From Spirochaetales bacterium (GTDB lineage: Bacteria; Spirochaetota; Spirochaetia; Sphaerochaetales; Sphaerochaetaceae), in the NCBI GenBank assembly GCA_012838275.1, contig DUPO01000133.1, positions 1 to 64,000 of the forward strand: 64,000 nt of DNA. The letters run 5' to 3'. Shown one piece after another: positions 1-8,204 of the stretch; the stretch's first letter is position 1; every line of letters starts with the position of its first letter. Both the position numbers and the translations under genes were made by a program. The notes beneath the pieces were generated by a model. It did no database searches and was not told the origin of the DNA. It worked only from the letters and a program-made list of their open reading frames with translations.

Positions 1-23
1 AAAACGGCCTTTCGGCCGTTTTT
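1..23. terminator. Bidirectional-type hairpin terminator
   Basis: A 9-bp perfect stem (positions 1-9 with 14-22, loop 10-13) has A residues on one side and T residues on the other, so it can end transcription in both directions. It lies 7 bp past the stop of the minus-strand phosphoribosyltransferase gene and probably ends the long minus-strand operon. Confidence 0.8.
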
Positions 24-29
24 CATTCG

Positions 30-650
30 TTACAGGTTGTCCCCTCGCACATCGTGCAATATCTGCCTCACTTCAGGATCGGCAAACTGCTCATCGATCT
101 CCTTAGAGGTAAGACCGAGAAACTCATGACAGTGATAATGAATCCACTGCTCCTCTTCAGGTGAGTTCAGCACGTGTTTGCGGCAGTAGTAGTCGGGTTG
201 TATGGGAAGGGGCTCCTCATTCTTGTAGAGAGGCACCTTGTAGTCATATACGGCGATCTTGAGGTCTTCACGGGGTATGCCCTTATGCATGATGATTTCT
301 GCAAGGGCGTTGACAGTCTTGCCTGTATCAAAGATATCATCAACAACAAGAATCCTGTCACCGGTTCTCAAATGCTCGGGTGAATAGGTCCAACCATCGA
401 CCATGACATTTGTCTGGCTCCTGAGATACCCATAAGAGCGGGCTACAACAGCGGCATAAAAAACAGGGCGTCCTTTTTCTCGAATACGGACCATCTTGTA
501 GTATTCGCTGAAAACATTTGCCATATAGGCTCCACCCCTCAAGGAAGCATAGATGATATCAGGTATGAAATGATCCTCAATATACATCTTGTGGGCAAGC
601 TTCAAGGCGCTGTCGCGAATTGTATCGCCGGATATAAACTCTTTTATCAC
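30..650 (-). CDS. Phosphoribosyltransferase domain protein (hypoxanthine-type)
   Basis: A 206-residue type I phosphoribosyltransferase. The PRPP-binding loop LVVDDIFDTGKT is at residues 101-112, with the adjacent acidic pair D104/D105 typical of the family, and SLRGG near residue 36 fits the pyrophosphate loop. Proteins of this size and motif usually salvage hypoxanthine, guanine or xanthine with PRPP, but the base specificity cannot be read here. The start is GTG, preceded by GGAG at 7-nt spacing. It is the last gene of a minus-strand series and sits 15 bp after map, just before a strong hairpin terminator. Confidence 0.85.
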   Translation of the reverse strand: MIKEFISGDTIRDSALKLAHKMYIEDHFIPDIIYASLRGGAYMANVFSEYYKMVRIREKGRPVFYAAVVARSYGYLRSQTNVMVDGWTYSPEHLRTGDRILVVDDIFDTGKTVNALAEIIMHKGIPREDLKIAVYDYKVPLYKNEEPLPIQPDYYCRKHVLNSPEEEQWIHYHCHEFLGLTSKEIDEQFADPEVRQILHDVRGDNL

Positions 651-665
651 CTTTGCACTCCTAAA

Positions 666-1424
666 TTATGCTTCTACCGTAAGGATTTCCAAACCGTCCT
701 TGGTGAGGGCGATGGTATCTTCAAAATGTGCAGAGGGTTTGCCGTCTGCTGTGACTACAGTCCATCCATTCTCCAGGGTCCTGACATTTTTAGTCCCAAG
801 ATTGATCATGGGTTCGATTGCCAGCACCATTCCCTCACGGATTCGAGGATTCGGCATGAAGGAGCTTACATAGTTGGGTATGGAAGGATCCTCATGTACA
901 TCGAGGCCTACCCCATGTCCGCAGAAATCGCGTACGACTCCGTAGCCCTTGGAGTTTGCCAGTTTGTAGACGGCACCACTGATGTCCTGTATGCGGGCTC
1001 CCTTCTTTCCTGCTGCCTCAATACCCAGAGCTAGGCATTTTTCAGTCACAGTACACAAATCCTTCCACTCTTTCTTGGTTTCCCCAATGATGAAGGTTCG
1101 GGCCATATCGGAGAAATGGCCGTCGAGGTTGATGCCCAAATCTATATCGACGAGGTCACCTTCGGCGATGAGCCGGTCCTTGCTGGGAATCCCATGGATG
1201 ACCTCCTCGTTGATGGATATGCAGGCTGTAGCAGGAAATCCCTCATAATCCAGGAAAGCAGGCTTTACCTTGTGTTTCATCATGAAATCATAACAATACT
1301 TATCAATGGTAAAGGTGGACATCCCAGGCTCCATAAAGGAAGGTAGTGAATTCATAAGGCGGGCTGTCAGCTGACACGCCTCGCGTATTCTTTGTATCTG
1401 GTCAAAGGTTTTCAGTCGTATCAT
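666..1424 (-). CDS. map: Type I methionine aminopeptidase
   Basis: A 252-residue cytosolic metalloprotease that removes the initiator methionine from new proteins. All five expected metal ligands are present (D95, D106, H170, E204, E235), and H77 matches the conserved substrate-side histidine. The length is that of the minimal bacterial type I enzyme with no N-terminal zinc-finger extension. The start lies inside the end of nusB (23-bp overlap), which suggests translational coupling. Identification is secure. Confidence 0.97.
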   Translation of the reverse strand: MIRLKTFDQIQRIREACQLTARLMNSLPSFMEPGMSTFTIDKYCYDFMMKHKVKPAFLDYEGFPATACISINEEVIHGIPSKDRLIAEGDLVDIDLGINLDGHFSDMARTFIIGETKKEWKDLCTVTEKCLALGIEAAGKKGARIQDISGAVYKLANSKGYGVVRDFCGHGVGLDVHEDPSIPNYVSSFMPNPRIREGMVLAIEPMINLGTKNVRTLENGWTVVTADGKPSAHFEDTIALTKDGLEILTVEA

Positions 1425-1863
1425 GCTCAGTTTTTCCTTTTAGGGGAAACAGTTGCTTTTGCATCGTATCCAGCATTCCATTGATGAACTTGTAGTTCAC
1501 TTCGGTTGAAAAGTCTTGTGAAAGCTTAACTGCTTCATCGATGATGATATGGGGATGGATATCGCCATACAAGAGACAATACACACTAATCCTCAGAACA
1601 TTCCTGTCGACGATATCGATACGTTCCAAGGGACGGTTCAACGAGAATTGGGAGATCAGCTCATCTATCTGCCCAAGGTTCTCGATGGTTCCCTGAACAA
1701 GATAGTGGGCATATAATTTAACCTCTTCTTCAAGATCCGCATATTCTGCATCTGTGATGCCGCTAAAGTGTTGAGGAATATGCTCCTTTGTCATGATATG
1801 GTTAAAATCAAGAGCATAGAGTGTCTGTATTGCAAGTTCCCTTGCCTTGTGTCTTGTTCTCAT
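1402..1863 (-). CDS. nusB: Transcription antitermination factor NusB
   Basis: A 153-residue, mostly helical RNA-binding protein. The N-terminal MRTRHKARELAIQTLYALDF and the C-terminal sequence around KFINGMLD are hallmark NusB segments. With NusE (S10) it binds boxA and supports antitermination of rRNA operons. It begins just after the stop of the upstream isomerase gene, has no strong ribosome-binding site of its own, and overlaps map, so it is probably translated by coupling within the operon. Confidence 0.95.
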   Translation of the reverse strand: MRTRHKARELAIQTLYALDFNHIMTKEHIPQHFSGITDAEYADLEEEVKLYAHYLVQGTIENLGQIDELISQFSLNRPLERIDIVDRNVLRISVYCLLYGDIHPHIIIDEAVKLSQDFSTEVNYKFINGMLDTMQKQLFPLKGKTEHDTTENL

Positions 1864-1865
1864 AA

Positions 1866-2912
1866 TTATTTCTTATACAGGATGTTTACGCTTGCGCTCT
1901 TGCGCAAATCTTCCACCAAAGAGTTGATGGCCGAATAGTAAATTTCCTGTTGTTTCGCTCCTGTGAGTTGTGCTGTGATGTAGTCACGGATTGTGGTGGT
2001 GGTATCGGGATTGATCTGATCGTCAAGAGCCAATATCTTGGTTTCATTGTAGGCCAGGATCTTCAGGATATGAAAACCTGTATTGGAGACCACCACATCG
2101 CTGGTACTCCCCACATCGGTTGAGAATGCCATATCAAAGAAACCTTCACCCAGACCAAGAAGAGCTTGCTCATCGTCCATGGTCAGCCAACCGATGTCTC
2201 CAGCCTTGCTCTTGCTCTGCTTGTCCTGTGAGTACTCCACAACTGCCTTTTCAAAAGAGACGGTTCCATAGCGCAGTTGCTGAGCAACACGATCCATGGT
2301 CGCCTTATTCTTCTTGTTAGTCGCCTCATCATCGGTAAATGGAATGAAGATATGACTGAGTTTGACAGTCTCGGGACTGACAAATTGTGTCTTGTTCTTT
2401 CTATAGAAGGAAGATACTTCGGTTTCTGAAATTGAAACCGGCTTATTCAGTTCTGAAGCTTTCTTCAGTCTGACATAAGCGTCCACCATCAGTTGCTCGC
2501 CGATCATCTGCCTGTACGAATCGACGCTGCCAAAATTCGCGTTGACAACTTGCTTGAACTCATCATCGGTGAGCTTCTGGCCGTAGCTGGACTCGATGCT
2601 GGCTTTCTGTGAGGCATATGCCTGGTCAATCATAGCGTCAGTTATCTTGACACCATCACGCGCTGCACCCTGGCGGAACAACTCGTTGTTTATCAGAAGG
2701 TTTAGGATCTGCAATGGATCGACTGTTGCAGGATCGGCACCACTTTGGACCGCACTAGCCTTGTATCGAGCCACCTCCGCATCAAGTTCGGATACTGTGA
2801 TGGGGGTTGTCTTGGTAAGACGGACAGTGGCTGCGGGAGCACCAATCGGGGCTGCAAAAAGAACCATGCTTGCCAGTATAACGGTGGTAGCCAAAACTAA
2901 TATTCGTTTCAT
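1866..2912 (-). CDS. SurA/PrsA-like periplasmic peptidyl-prolyl isomerase
   Basis: A 348-residue exported parvulin-type isomerase and chaperone. Residues 1-28 form a signal peptide (MKRILVLATT, a hydrophobic core, then APIGAPAA). The helical chaperone region spans about 35-170. The parvulin domain spans about 181-292, with the opening VKLSHIFI and the GDIGWLT and SNTGFHILKI segments. It probably helps fold outer-membrane or secreted proteins in the periplasm. There is no lipobox, so it is SurA-like rather than PrsA-like. The AGGAG before the ATG is well placed. Nearby secG fits an export theme. Confidence 0.88.
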   Translation of the reverse strand: MKRILVLATTVILASMVLFAAPIGAPAATVRLTKTTPITVSELDAEVARYKASAVQSGADPATVDPLQILNLLINNELFRQGAARDGVKITDAMIDQAYASQKASIESSYGQKLTDDEFKQVVNANFGSVDSYRQMIGEQLMVDAYVRLKKASELNKPVSISETEVSSFYRKNKTQFVSPETVKLSHIFIPFTDDEATNKKNKATMDRVAQQLRYGTVSFEKAVVEYSQDKQSKSKAGDIGWLTMDDEQALLGLGEGFFDMAFSTDVGSTSDVVVSNTGFHILKILAYNETKILALDDQINPDTTTTIRDYITAQLTGAKQQEIYYSAINSLVEDLRKSASVNILYKK

Positions 2913-2969
2913 TAAAAACTCCTAGAGATTACTTGAGTACAAAATAACTGAATACAGGATAAAAGTACA

Positions 2970-3383
2970 TTAAATTTGCAGATGTTTTCCAATTGCCCTT
3001 GCATAATCAGGTTTGGTGACGATCTCACTCTTCTTAAGGAACAGGCCTTCATGCTCCATGGTCTTCATAAGAGCCTGCAAGGTTTTCATTGATCGGAGCC
3101 CACCCTTAGAGACGAAGCCCATACAACGTATGCCGGAAACTTCCCCAGCAGACCTAAGGAACTGGGAAACAGTTGTAGGGATCTTACCACCCCAAAAGGT
3201 GTTGGCTTCCGTTCCAAAGATAAGATAGTCATAGAATGAAACCTTTTTCCCCATGTCGAGGTTCATATCAATGATATCAACCTGATGGCCTTGTGAGGAG
3301 ACTCCCTCCGCCAAGGATTTGGCAATAGCTTTGATTTTTTCGCTCTCTCTAGAGGCGGAAGCATACAATACGCAAACTTTCAT
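2970..3383 (-). CDS. Flavodoxin-family protein
   Basis: A 137-residue protein with a flavodoxin-like fold. The N-terminal VLYASASRESEKI corresponds to the FMN phosphate-binding loop region, and the FGTEANTFWGGKIP segment near residue 57 resembles the flavin-facing loop. The loop lacks the classical T/S-x-T-G-x-T spacing, so FMN binding and an electron-transfer role are inferred only. It sits between secG and the SurA-like gene. A hairpin (3406-3428) lies ahead of it, so it may be expressed at a lower level than secG. Confidence 0.7.
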   Translation of the reverse strand: MKVCVLYASASRESEKIKAIAKSLAEGVSSQGHQVDIIDMNLDMGKKVSFYDYLIFGTEANTFWGGKIPTTVSQFLRSAGEVSGIRCMGFVSKGGLRSMKTLQALMKTMEHEGLFLKKSEIVTKPDYARAIGKHLQI

Positions 3384-3405
3384 ATGATATCCCTTATAAC
3401 AGATA

Positions 3406-3428
3406 CCGACCGCACATCATGCGGCCGG
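3406..3428 (-). terminator. Intercistronic hairpin between secG and flavodoxin gene
   Basis: On the minus-strand transcript a 9-bp stem with one G-U pair forms around a 5-nt loop. No U tract follows. It is more likely an attenuating or RNA-stabilising stem-loop than a full terminator. Confidence 0.45.
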
Positions 3429-3457
3429 CAGTCAAATAACAAATGGCATCTACCGAC

Positions 3458-3808
3458 CTAATTGGTTGCGGCAGGAGCTTCAACTGTACTAGCAGGAGTC
3501 TCTGATTCCACCCACCAGTCAGTGGTTTGCTGAACCTGTTCAGTCTTCACCGAATCGAGAAGCTTGTCTTGAGACGGACTCTTGTTGACAAATGCTACGA
3601 CAAGAGCAAGAACCATGAACACTACAGCCAGCGTAGCAGTTGCTTTCGTAACGACACTGCTTGCATGAGATCCGAAGGCAGTATTACTACCACCACCGAA
3701 GATGCCGCCCAATCCTTCACTCTGTTCATCCTGCACTGCGACAAGGAAAATCAAAAGGAGACTGACGATCACGAATAGTACCAACAAAATAACGCTCAAA
3801 ACACCCAT
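3458..3808 (-). CDS. secG: Preprotein translocase subunit SecG
   Basis: A 116-residue membrane protein with two transmembrane helices (about residues 3-24 and 55-75). Between them is the conserved SecG loop, here SEGLGGIFGGGSNTAFGSHAS. It is an accessory subunit of the SecYEG channel. The C-terminal tail is longer than in minimal SecG and rich in A, T, E and P. It follows tpiA by 17 bp, matching the tpiA-secG adjacency common in bacteria. A GGAG precedes the ATG. Confidence 0.95.
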   Translation of the reverse strand: MGVLSVILLVLFVIVSLLLIFLVAVQDEQSEGLGGIFGGGSNTAFGSHASSVVTKATATLAVVFMVLALVVAFVNKSPSQDKLLDSVKTEQVQQTTDWWVESETPASTVEAPAATN

Positions 3809-3825
3809 TTAACTACTCCGGTTTG

Positions 3826-4578
3826 TTACATATCAAAAGTGACGATAGGCAAGAACTGCTCAACAGAGAGCGAAGCACCGCCAACAAGGGCACCATCGAT
3901 ATGTTCCTTGGACATCAAAGACTTAACATTTGAAGCCTTTACTGAACCACCATACTGTATTATGAGCTCTTCTGCAACACCCTTTGTATAGAGTTTGGCT
4001 ACAAGAGAACGAATAAAAGCATGAGCACTATCTGCATCTTCCGGTGTGGCGGTCTTTCCAGTACCTATAGCCCATACAGGCTCATAGGCAATGGTGATCC
4101 TAGCCATATCCTCAGCAGAAACACCCTGAAGGCCAACTGTGACCTGACGGGTCAGAACCTCTTCCAGCTTGCCTGCTTCCCTCTCTTCAAGAGTCTCTCC
4201 GACACAAAGGTCCACGTCCATCTTCTCTGAGATGGCAAGCAGGACTTTCCTGTTGATCAGAGCGTCAGTCTCACCGAAAATAGCCCTTCTTTCGCTATGG
4301 CCAAGGAGGACAGTATTGACCCCAAGGTCCTTTAGCATGGCAGGACTTATCTCTCCGGTGAAAGCACCGCTCTTGTTGTCGCTCATGTTCTGAGATGCAA
4401 CGATGATGTTGCTGCCTTTGACAGCTTCCATCACAGCGGGGATGGTGACAAAAGGAGGAGCGATCATGACCTTGGTCTTTACCCCTTCCAAAGCCTTTAC
4501 AAGTTCCTTAGCGAAAGCCGCACCCTCACTGGGGGTCATGTTCATTTTCCAGTTTCCAGCAATATAAGGTTTTCTCAT
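3826..4578 (-). CDS. tpiA: Triosephosphate isomerase
   Basis: A 250-residue TIM-barrel enzyme that interconverts dihydroxyacetone phosphate and glyceraldehyde 3-phosphate. The catalytic residues are K11 in NWKMN, H94 in LGHSERR and E166 in AYEPVWAIGTGK. The open frame extends 23 codons further upstream into pgk, but the family always begins close to this methionine (MRKPYIAGNWK), so 4578 is chosen. The gene starts 1 bp after the pgk stop, so the two are co-transcribed and probably translationally coupled. Confidence 0.97.
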   Translation of the reverse strand: MRKPYIAGNWKMNMTPSEGAAFAKELVKALEGVKTKVMIAPPFVTIPAVMEAVKGSNIIVASQNMSDNKSGAFTGEISPAMLKDLGVNTVLLGHSERRAIFGETDALINRKVLLAISEKMDVDLCVGETLEEREAGKLEEVLTRQVTVGLQGVSAEDMARITIAYEPVWAIGTGKTATPEDADSAHAFIRSLVAKLYTKGVAEELIIQYGGSVKASNVKSLMSKEHIDGALVGGASLSVEQFLPIVTFDM

Positions 4579-4579
4579 C

Positions 4580-5758
4580 TTATTTCTCCAATGCCTTGAT
4601 GCCAGGAAGGACCTTCCCTTCCAAAAACTCAAGGGATGCACCTCCACCGGTGCTCACGTGACTAATCTTATCGGCAAGGTTGAACTTGTTGACAGCTGCA
4701 ACAGAGTCGCCCCCACCCACTACTGTAGTACCCTTGCAGGTTGCAAGAGCTTTTGCAATGGCGAGGGTCCCTTGGGCAAACGCCTCAAATTCAAAGACAC
4801 CCATAGGACCGTTCCAGACGACACTCTTAGCACCTTCAACAGCAGAGACGATCAGCTTCACTGTCTTGGGACCGATGTCCATACCGATGAGGTCCCCTGA
4901 AATGTCTGCACTGTCAACGGTTATGGCCTTGGTGTCTTCCTTGAACTCAGCACCACATAGGTGGTCTACAGGAAGGATTACCTCGACCCCTTTTTCCTTA
5001 GCCTTCGCAAGGAAGGAGGATGCCGTATCCTTGTACTCCTCTTCAACCAGGCTCTTTCCTATGGAATGACCCTGAACAGCGAGGAAGGTATAGGCCATTC
5101 CTCCACCGATTACGATGGTATCGCAGGAGTTGACCAGGCTTTCAAGAACCCCAATCTTACTTGAAACCTTTGAGCCACCGATAATGGCAACAAAGGGTTT
5201 TTCGGGGTTCTCTAGCAGAGGAGCCATGAACTTAACCTCTTTTTCAATGAGGAACCCTGCGTAGGAGGGCAGATAGTGCGCCACACCAGCAGTGGATGCA
5301 TGAGCTCTGTGGGCAGTGCCAAAAGCATCGTTCACGTATACATCGCCAAAAAGTGAGAGCTTTTTAGCAAAATCCAAGTCATTCTTCTCTTCTTCAGCGT
5401 AGAATCTGACGTTCTCGAGCAGCAAAACCTCACCACTCTTAAGAGCCTCAACCTCTTTGGCAACCTCGGCCCCGATGACATCGGAAGCAAGCTTGACCGG
5501 TCGGCCCAGTAACTGGGCGAATTTCTTGGCGATGGGAGCCATGGACAATTCAGGATTTTTCTTTCCCTTGGGCCTGCCGAAGTGGCTCATCGCTACGACG
5601 CTGCCGCCTGCATCCAAAATATACTGTATGGTGGGCAGGGCAGACCTGATCCTGGTATCGTCAGTTACTTCACCGTCTTTCAGCGGTACATTGAAATCAA
5701 CACGAACAAGAGCTCTCTTGCCTGAGAAATCATAATCCCTGATAGTTTGTAAAATCAT
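4580..5758 (-). CDS. pgk: Phosphoglycerate kinase
   Basis: A 392-residue monomeric kinase that makes ATP from 1,3-bisphosphoglycerate. Family signatures are present in order: RVDFNVPL near residue 19, SHFGRPKG near 60, the hinge region [17 protein letters not shown] near 195, and the C-terminal nucleotide loop GGGDSVAAV near 360. Length is normal. It heads the pgk-tpiA-secG transcript and lies downstream of gap, separated by a hairpin. Confidence 0.97.
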   Translation of the reverse strand: MILQTIRDYDFSGKRALVRVDFNVPLKDGEVTDDTRIRSALPTIQYILDAGGSVVAMSHFGRPKGKKNPELSMAPIAKKFAQLLGRPVKLASDVIGAEVAKEVEALKSGEVLLLENVRFYAEEEKNDLDFAKKLSLFGDVYVNDAFGTAHRAHASTAGVAHYLPSYAGFLIEKEVKFMAPLLENPEKPFVAIIGGSKVSSKIGVLESLVNSCDTIVIGGGMAYTFLAVQGHSIGKSLVEEEYKDTASSFLAKAKEKGVEVILPVDHLCGAEFKEDTKAITVDSADISGDLIGMDIGPKTVKLIVSAVEGAKSVVWNGPMGVFEFEAFAQGTLAIAKALATCKGTTVVGGGDSVAAVNKFNLADKISHVSTGGGASLEFLEGKVLPGIKALEK

Positions 5759-5804
5759 ACTAATCCCCTTTCTCTATAAATGATGCATATCCCCAAGCAA
5801 AACC

Positions 5805-5830
5805 TCAGGCCTGCTTTGCAACAGGCCTGA
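5805..5830 (-). terminator. Hairpin between gap and pgk
   Basis: A 9-bp stem (5805-5813 with 5822-5830) is followed on the minus strand by GGTTTTG. The short T run suggests partial termination after gap, with some read-through into pgk. Confidence 0.6.
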
Positions 5831-5847
5831 AGATAGTGTAGCTTAAG

Positions 5848-6852
5848 TTATTTCACCAGTTTCTTGGCGAGGTCGACAACACGGGTTGAGTACCCCATCT
5901 CATTGTCATACCAGCTGAGAACCTTGATCATCTTCTCACCCATTTTCATGGTCAGAGCAGCATCAAAGATTGAAGAGTGACTGTTTCCAACGATATCATG
6001 GGAAACAATGGGATCTTCAGTATACTCGAGAATACCCTTCATCGGGCCTTCTGCTGCCTTTTTCATAGCTGCATTGACTTCTTCAACGGTAGCATCCTTC
6101 TCAAGCATGACGACTAGGTCGACAATGGATCCGACAGGAATAGGAACACGCATTGCCATTCCGTTAAGTTTGCCCTTCAAAGAGGGAATGACATCAGATA
6201 CGGCACGGGCAGCACCAGTGGTGGTAGGAATGATTGACACGGCACCTGCTCGTGCACGGCGAAGGTCAGAGTGAGGCTGATCCTGCATGACCTGGTCATT
6301 GGTGTATGCGTGGATGGTGGTCATGAGACCGCGCTCGATTCCGAATGCATCATCAAGAACCTTTGCAATCGGAGCAAGACAGTTGGTTGTGCAGGAAGCG
6401 TTAGAGAAAGCTTCGAGGCTCAGGTCGAGCTGGTCGTCGTTGACGCCGCAAACCACGGTCTGTTCGATCTTGTCCTTTGCAGGAACGGTCAGGATTACTT
6501 TCTTTGCACCAGCCTTGATGTGATCCTTGTAACCGCCCTTTGGCCCTTCGGCAACGGTGAAAACGCCAGTTGATTCGATGGCTACATCAACCCCAAGCTC
6601 CTTCCAAGGAAGTTCAGCGGGATTCCTGAGTGCAAACACTGGAATGGTCTTTCCGTCAACAATGATTGCATTGTCGCCAACTTCTACAGTCTTGTCATAC
6701 ACACCATAGTTGGAGTCATATTTCAAAAGATGAGCCAGTGTCTTAGGACTGGTCAAGTCGTTGATACCGACAATCTCGATATTCTTGTCTGCAAAAGCAA
6801 CCTTAAATACGTTGCGTCCAATTCTTCCAAAACCATTAATTGCAATTTTCAT
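5848..6852 (-). CDS. gap: Glyceraldehyde-3-phosphate dehydrogenase, type I
   Basis: A 334-residue NAD-dependent enzyme of glycolysis. It has the Rossmann start [13 protein letters not shown], the active-site segment [12 protein letters not shown] with catalytic C154, and H181 as the base. The C-terminal WYDNEMGYS motif is intact. It has its own well-formed promoter (6890-6918) and a strong GGAGG ribosome-binding site, as expected for a highly expressed enzyme. Confidence 0.98.
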   Translation of the reverse strand: MKIAINGFGRIGRNVFKVAFADKNIEIVGINDLTSPKTLAHLLKYDSNYGVYDKTVEVGDNAIIVDGKTIPVFALRNPAELPWKELGVDVAIESTGVFTVAEGPKGGYKDHIKAGAKKVILTVPAKDKIEQTVVCGVNDDQLDLSLEAFSNASCTTNCLAPIAKVLDDAFGIERGLMTTIHAYTNDQVMQDQPHSDLRRARAGAVSIIPTTTGAARAVSDVIPSLKGKLNGMAMRVPIPVGSIVDLVVMLEKDATVEEVNAAMKKAAEGPMKGILEYTEDPIVSHDIVGNSHSSIFDAALTMKMGEKMIKVLSWYDNEMGYSTRVVDLAKKLVK

Positions 6853-6889
6853 TGTATTCCTCCGGGAATTTTAATTCCGTATCGATATT

Positions 6890-6918
6890 AATATACTGTT
6901 TACCCCCCAAAGGGTCAA
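6890..6918 (-). promoter_or_regulatory. Promoter of gap
   Basis: On the minus strand, TTGACC (6918-6913) and TATATT (6895-6890) are separated by exactly 17 bp, close to the sigma-70 consensus. It lies about 40 bp ahead of the gap start codon and separates gap from the upstream corC operon. Confidence 0.75.
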
Positions 6919-6930
6919 CGTAGTATCAAA

Positions 6931-7698
6931 TTATTTGACCACCAATTTTAATTGGTTGATCTTATGTCCGTCAATGCTCTCTACAGTGAATACCGCCTGG
7001 GAATCCTCAATGGATTCACTTTCCGACGGAATCCTGCCAAAAAGCTCGAAAACATAACCACCGATGGTCTCAAAGTCCTCTTCGTCGATCTTCAGCCCTA
7101 CTCTCTCATTGACATCATCAATGGAGGTTCTAGCCTCTACAATATATACCTGTTCTTCAACTTTGAATATTCCATCACCCTCATCCTCATCAAACTCATC
7201 TTGGATATCTCCAACGATGACCTCAAGGATGTCTTCCATGCATACGATCCCACTGACACCGCCGTATTCATCAATTGCTATGGCGATGTGTACCTTGCGG
7301 ACCTTGAATTCCCTAAGCAGGTCATCAAGATGCTTGCTTTCAGGGATAAAATAAGGCTTTCGCATAAGTTTACGTACATCGAAGTCATTCTCAACCCCAT
7401 GTCGTAAGATATCCTTTGCATAGAGGATTCCAACAATGTTATCTATGGTGTCCTCATATACGGGATACCGTGAATAACCTTGTTCCTGGATTATCTCATA
7501 AAACTCATCGAGGGTGATCGTACTGTTAAGGAATTCCACATCGACCCGGGGGACCATGATCTCTTTTACCGTCTTGTCCTTGAGTTCCTCGATCCCTTCA
7601 ATCATCGTCTGCCGTTCTTCAATCTCAACCTTCTGGCGAAGCTCCTGATCCAAATTGTGGTGCTTTTTCTTGAACAAGCCTTTCATTCGCGAAATCAA
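6931..7698 (-). CDS. CorC/HlyC-type CBS-domain protein
   Basis: A 255-residue soluble protein with a CBS-domain pair (about residues 45-165; KTVKEIMVPRVDVEFL opens the first and GVSGIVCMEDILEVIVGDIQDE closes the second). A C-terminal CorC/HlyC domain follows (about 175-253). The family is linked to magnesium and cobalt efflux or transporter regulation; the substrate here is unknown. There is no membrane domain, so it is the short CorC form. The likely TTG start overlaps the ybeY stop (TTGA), with GGGGG upstream; an ATG four codons later is the alternative. Confidence 0.88.
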   Translation of the reverse strand: MISRMKGLFKKKHHNLDQELRQKVEIEERQTMIEGIEELKDKTVKEIMVPRVDVEFLNSTITLDEFYEIIQEQGYSRYPVYEDTIDNIVGILYAKDILRHGVENDFDVRKLMRKPYFIPESKHLDDLLREFKVRKVHIAIAIDEYGGVSGIVCMEDILEVIVGDIQDEFDEDEGDGIFKVEEQVYIVEARTSIDDVNERVGLKIDEEDFETIGGYVFELFGRIPSESESIEDSQAVFTVESIDGHKINQLKLVVK

Positions 7699-8198
7699 CG
7701 TTTAATCCCCCCAAGTTTCATGAGAATCTGCTCCTGTTGTACGAGCATTGGCTCAAGCGCATCATTGCTTGCATGATCAAATCCAAGGAGATGCAGCAAG
7801 CCATGAACCAAGAGCCGAAACAGCTCCTCATCGACATCAACACTAAATGATTGTGCATTTCTTTTCAAGGTATCTATCGATATCACCATGTCTCCAAGCA
7901 CTCTAAGTTCTACTGGCGGTGTACTATCCCCACTAAAAGAAAGTTCAGGCCAACTGAAGTCCTGGAGATCTTCTTCCTGGACAAAAGAAAGGATGTCAGT
8001 GCTCTCATCCTTGTCGCGATAGGTCTTGTTAAGCTCTTGCATTCGCACATCGCTTACAAAGCTGAGAGAGAGCTCACAGGGGTCCACGCCCAGTGCCTCC
8101 AAAACAGATACGATCCGCTTCCTTACCAGTTCTTCAGGTGCAACTTCCCGGTAGGAATCATCATCGTACGATATGTCCACTACCAATTCTTTTTTCAT
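7695..8198 (-). CDS. ybeY: Endoribonuclease YbeY (16S rRNA maturation)
   Basis: A 167-residue zinc-dependent RNase required for 16S rRNA 3'-end processing and ribosome quality control. The metal motif HGLLHLLGFDH gives H132, H136 and H142. It sits between pgpH and corC, the classic phoH-pgpH-ybeY-corC arrangement. The start is 6 bp downstream of the pgpH stop. Confidence 0.95.
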   Translation of the reverse strand: MKKELVVDISYDDDSYREVAPEELVRKRIVSVLEALGVDPCELSLSFVSDVRMQELNKTYRDKDESTDILSFVQEEDLQDFSWPELSFSGDSTPPVELRVLGDMVISIDTLKRNAQSFSVDVDEELFRLLVHGLLHLLGFDHASNDALEPMLVQQEQILMKLGGIKR

Positions 8199-8204
8199 AT
8201 CCGC

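Noticed and set aside
4579-4647. Longer start for tpiA
   Set aside because: The extra 23 codons lie within pgk, and family members begin at the MRKPYIAGNWK methionine.
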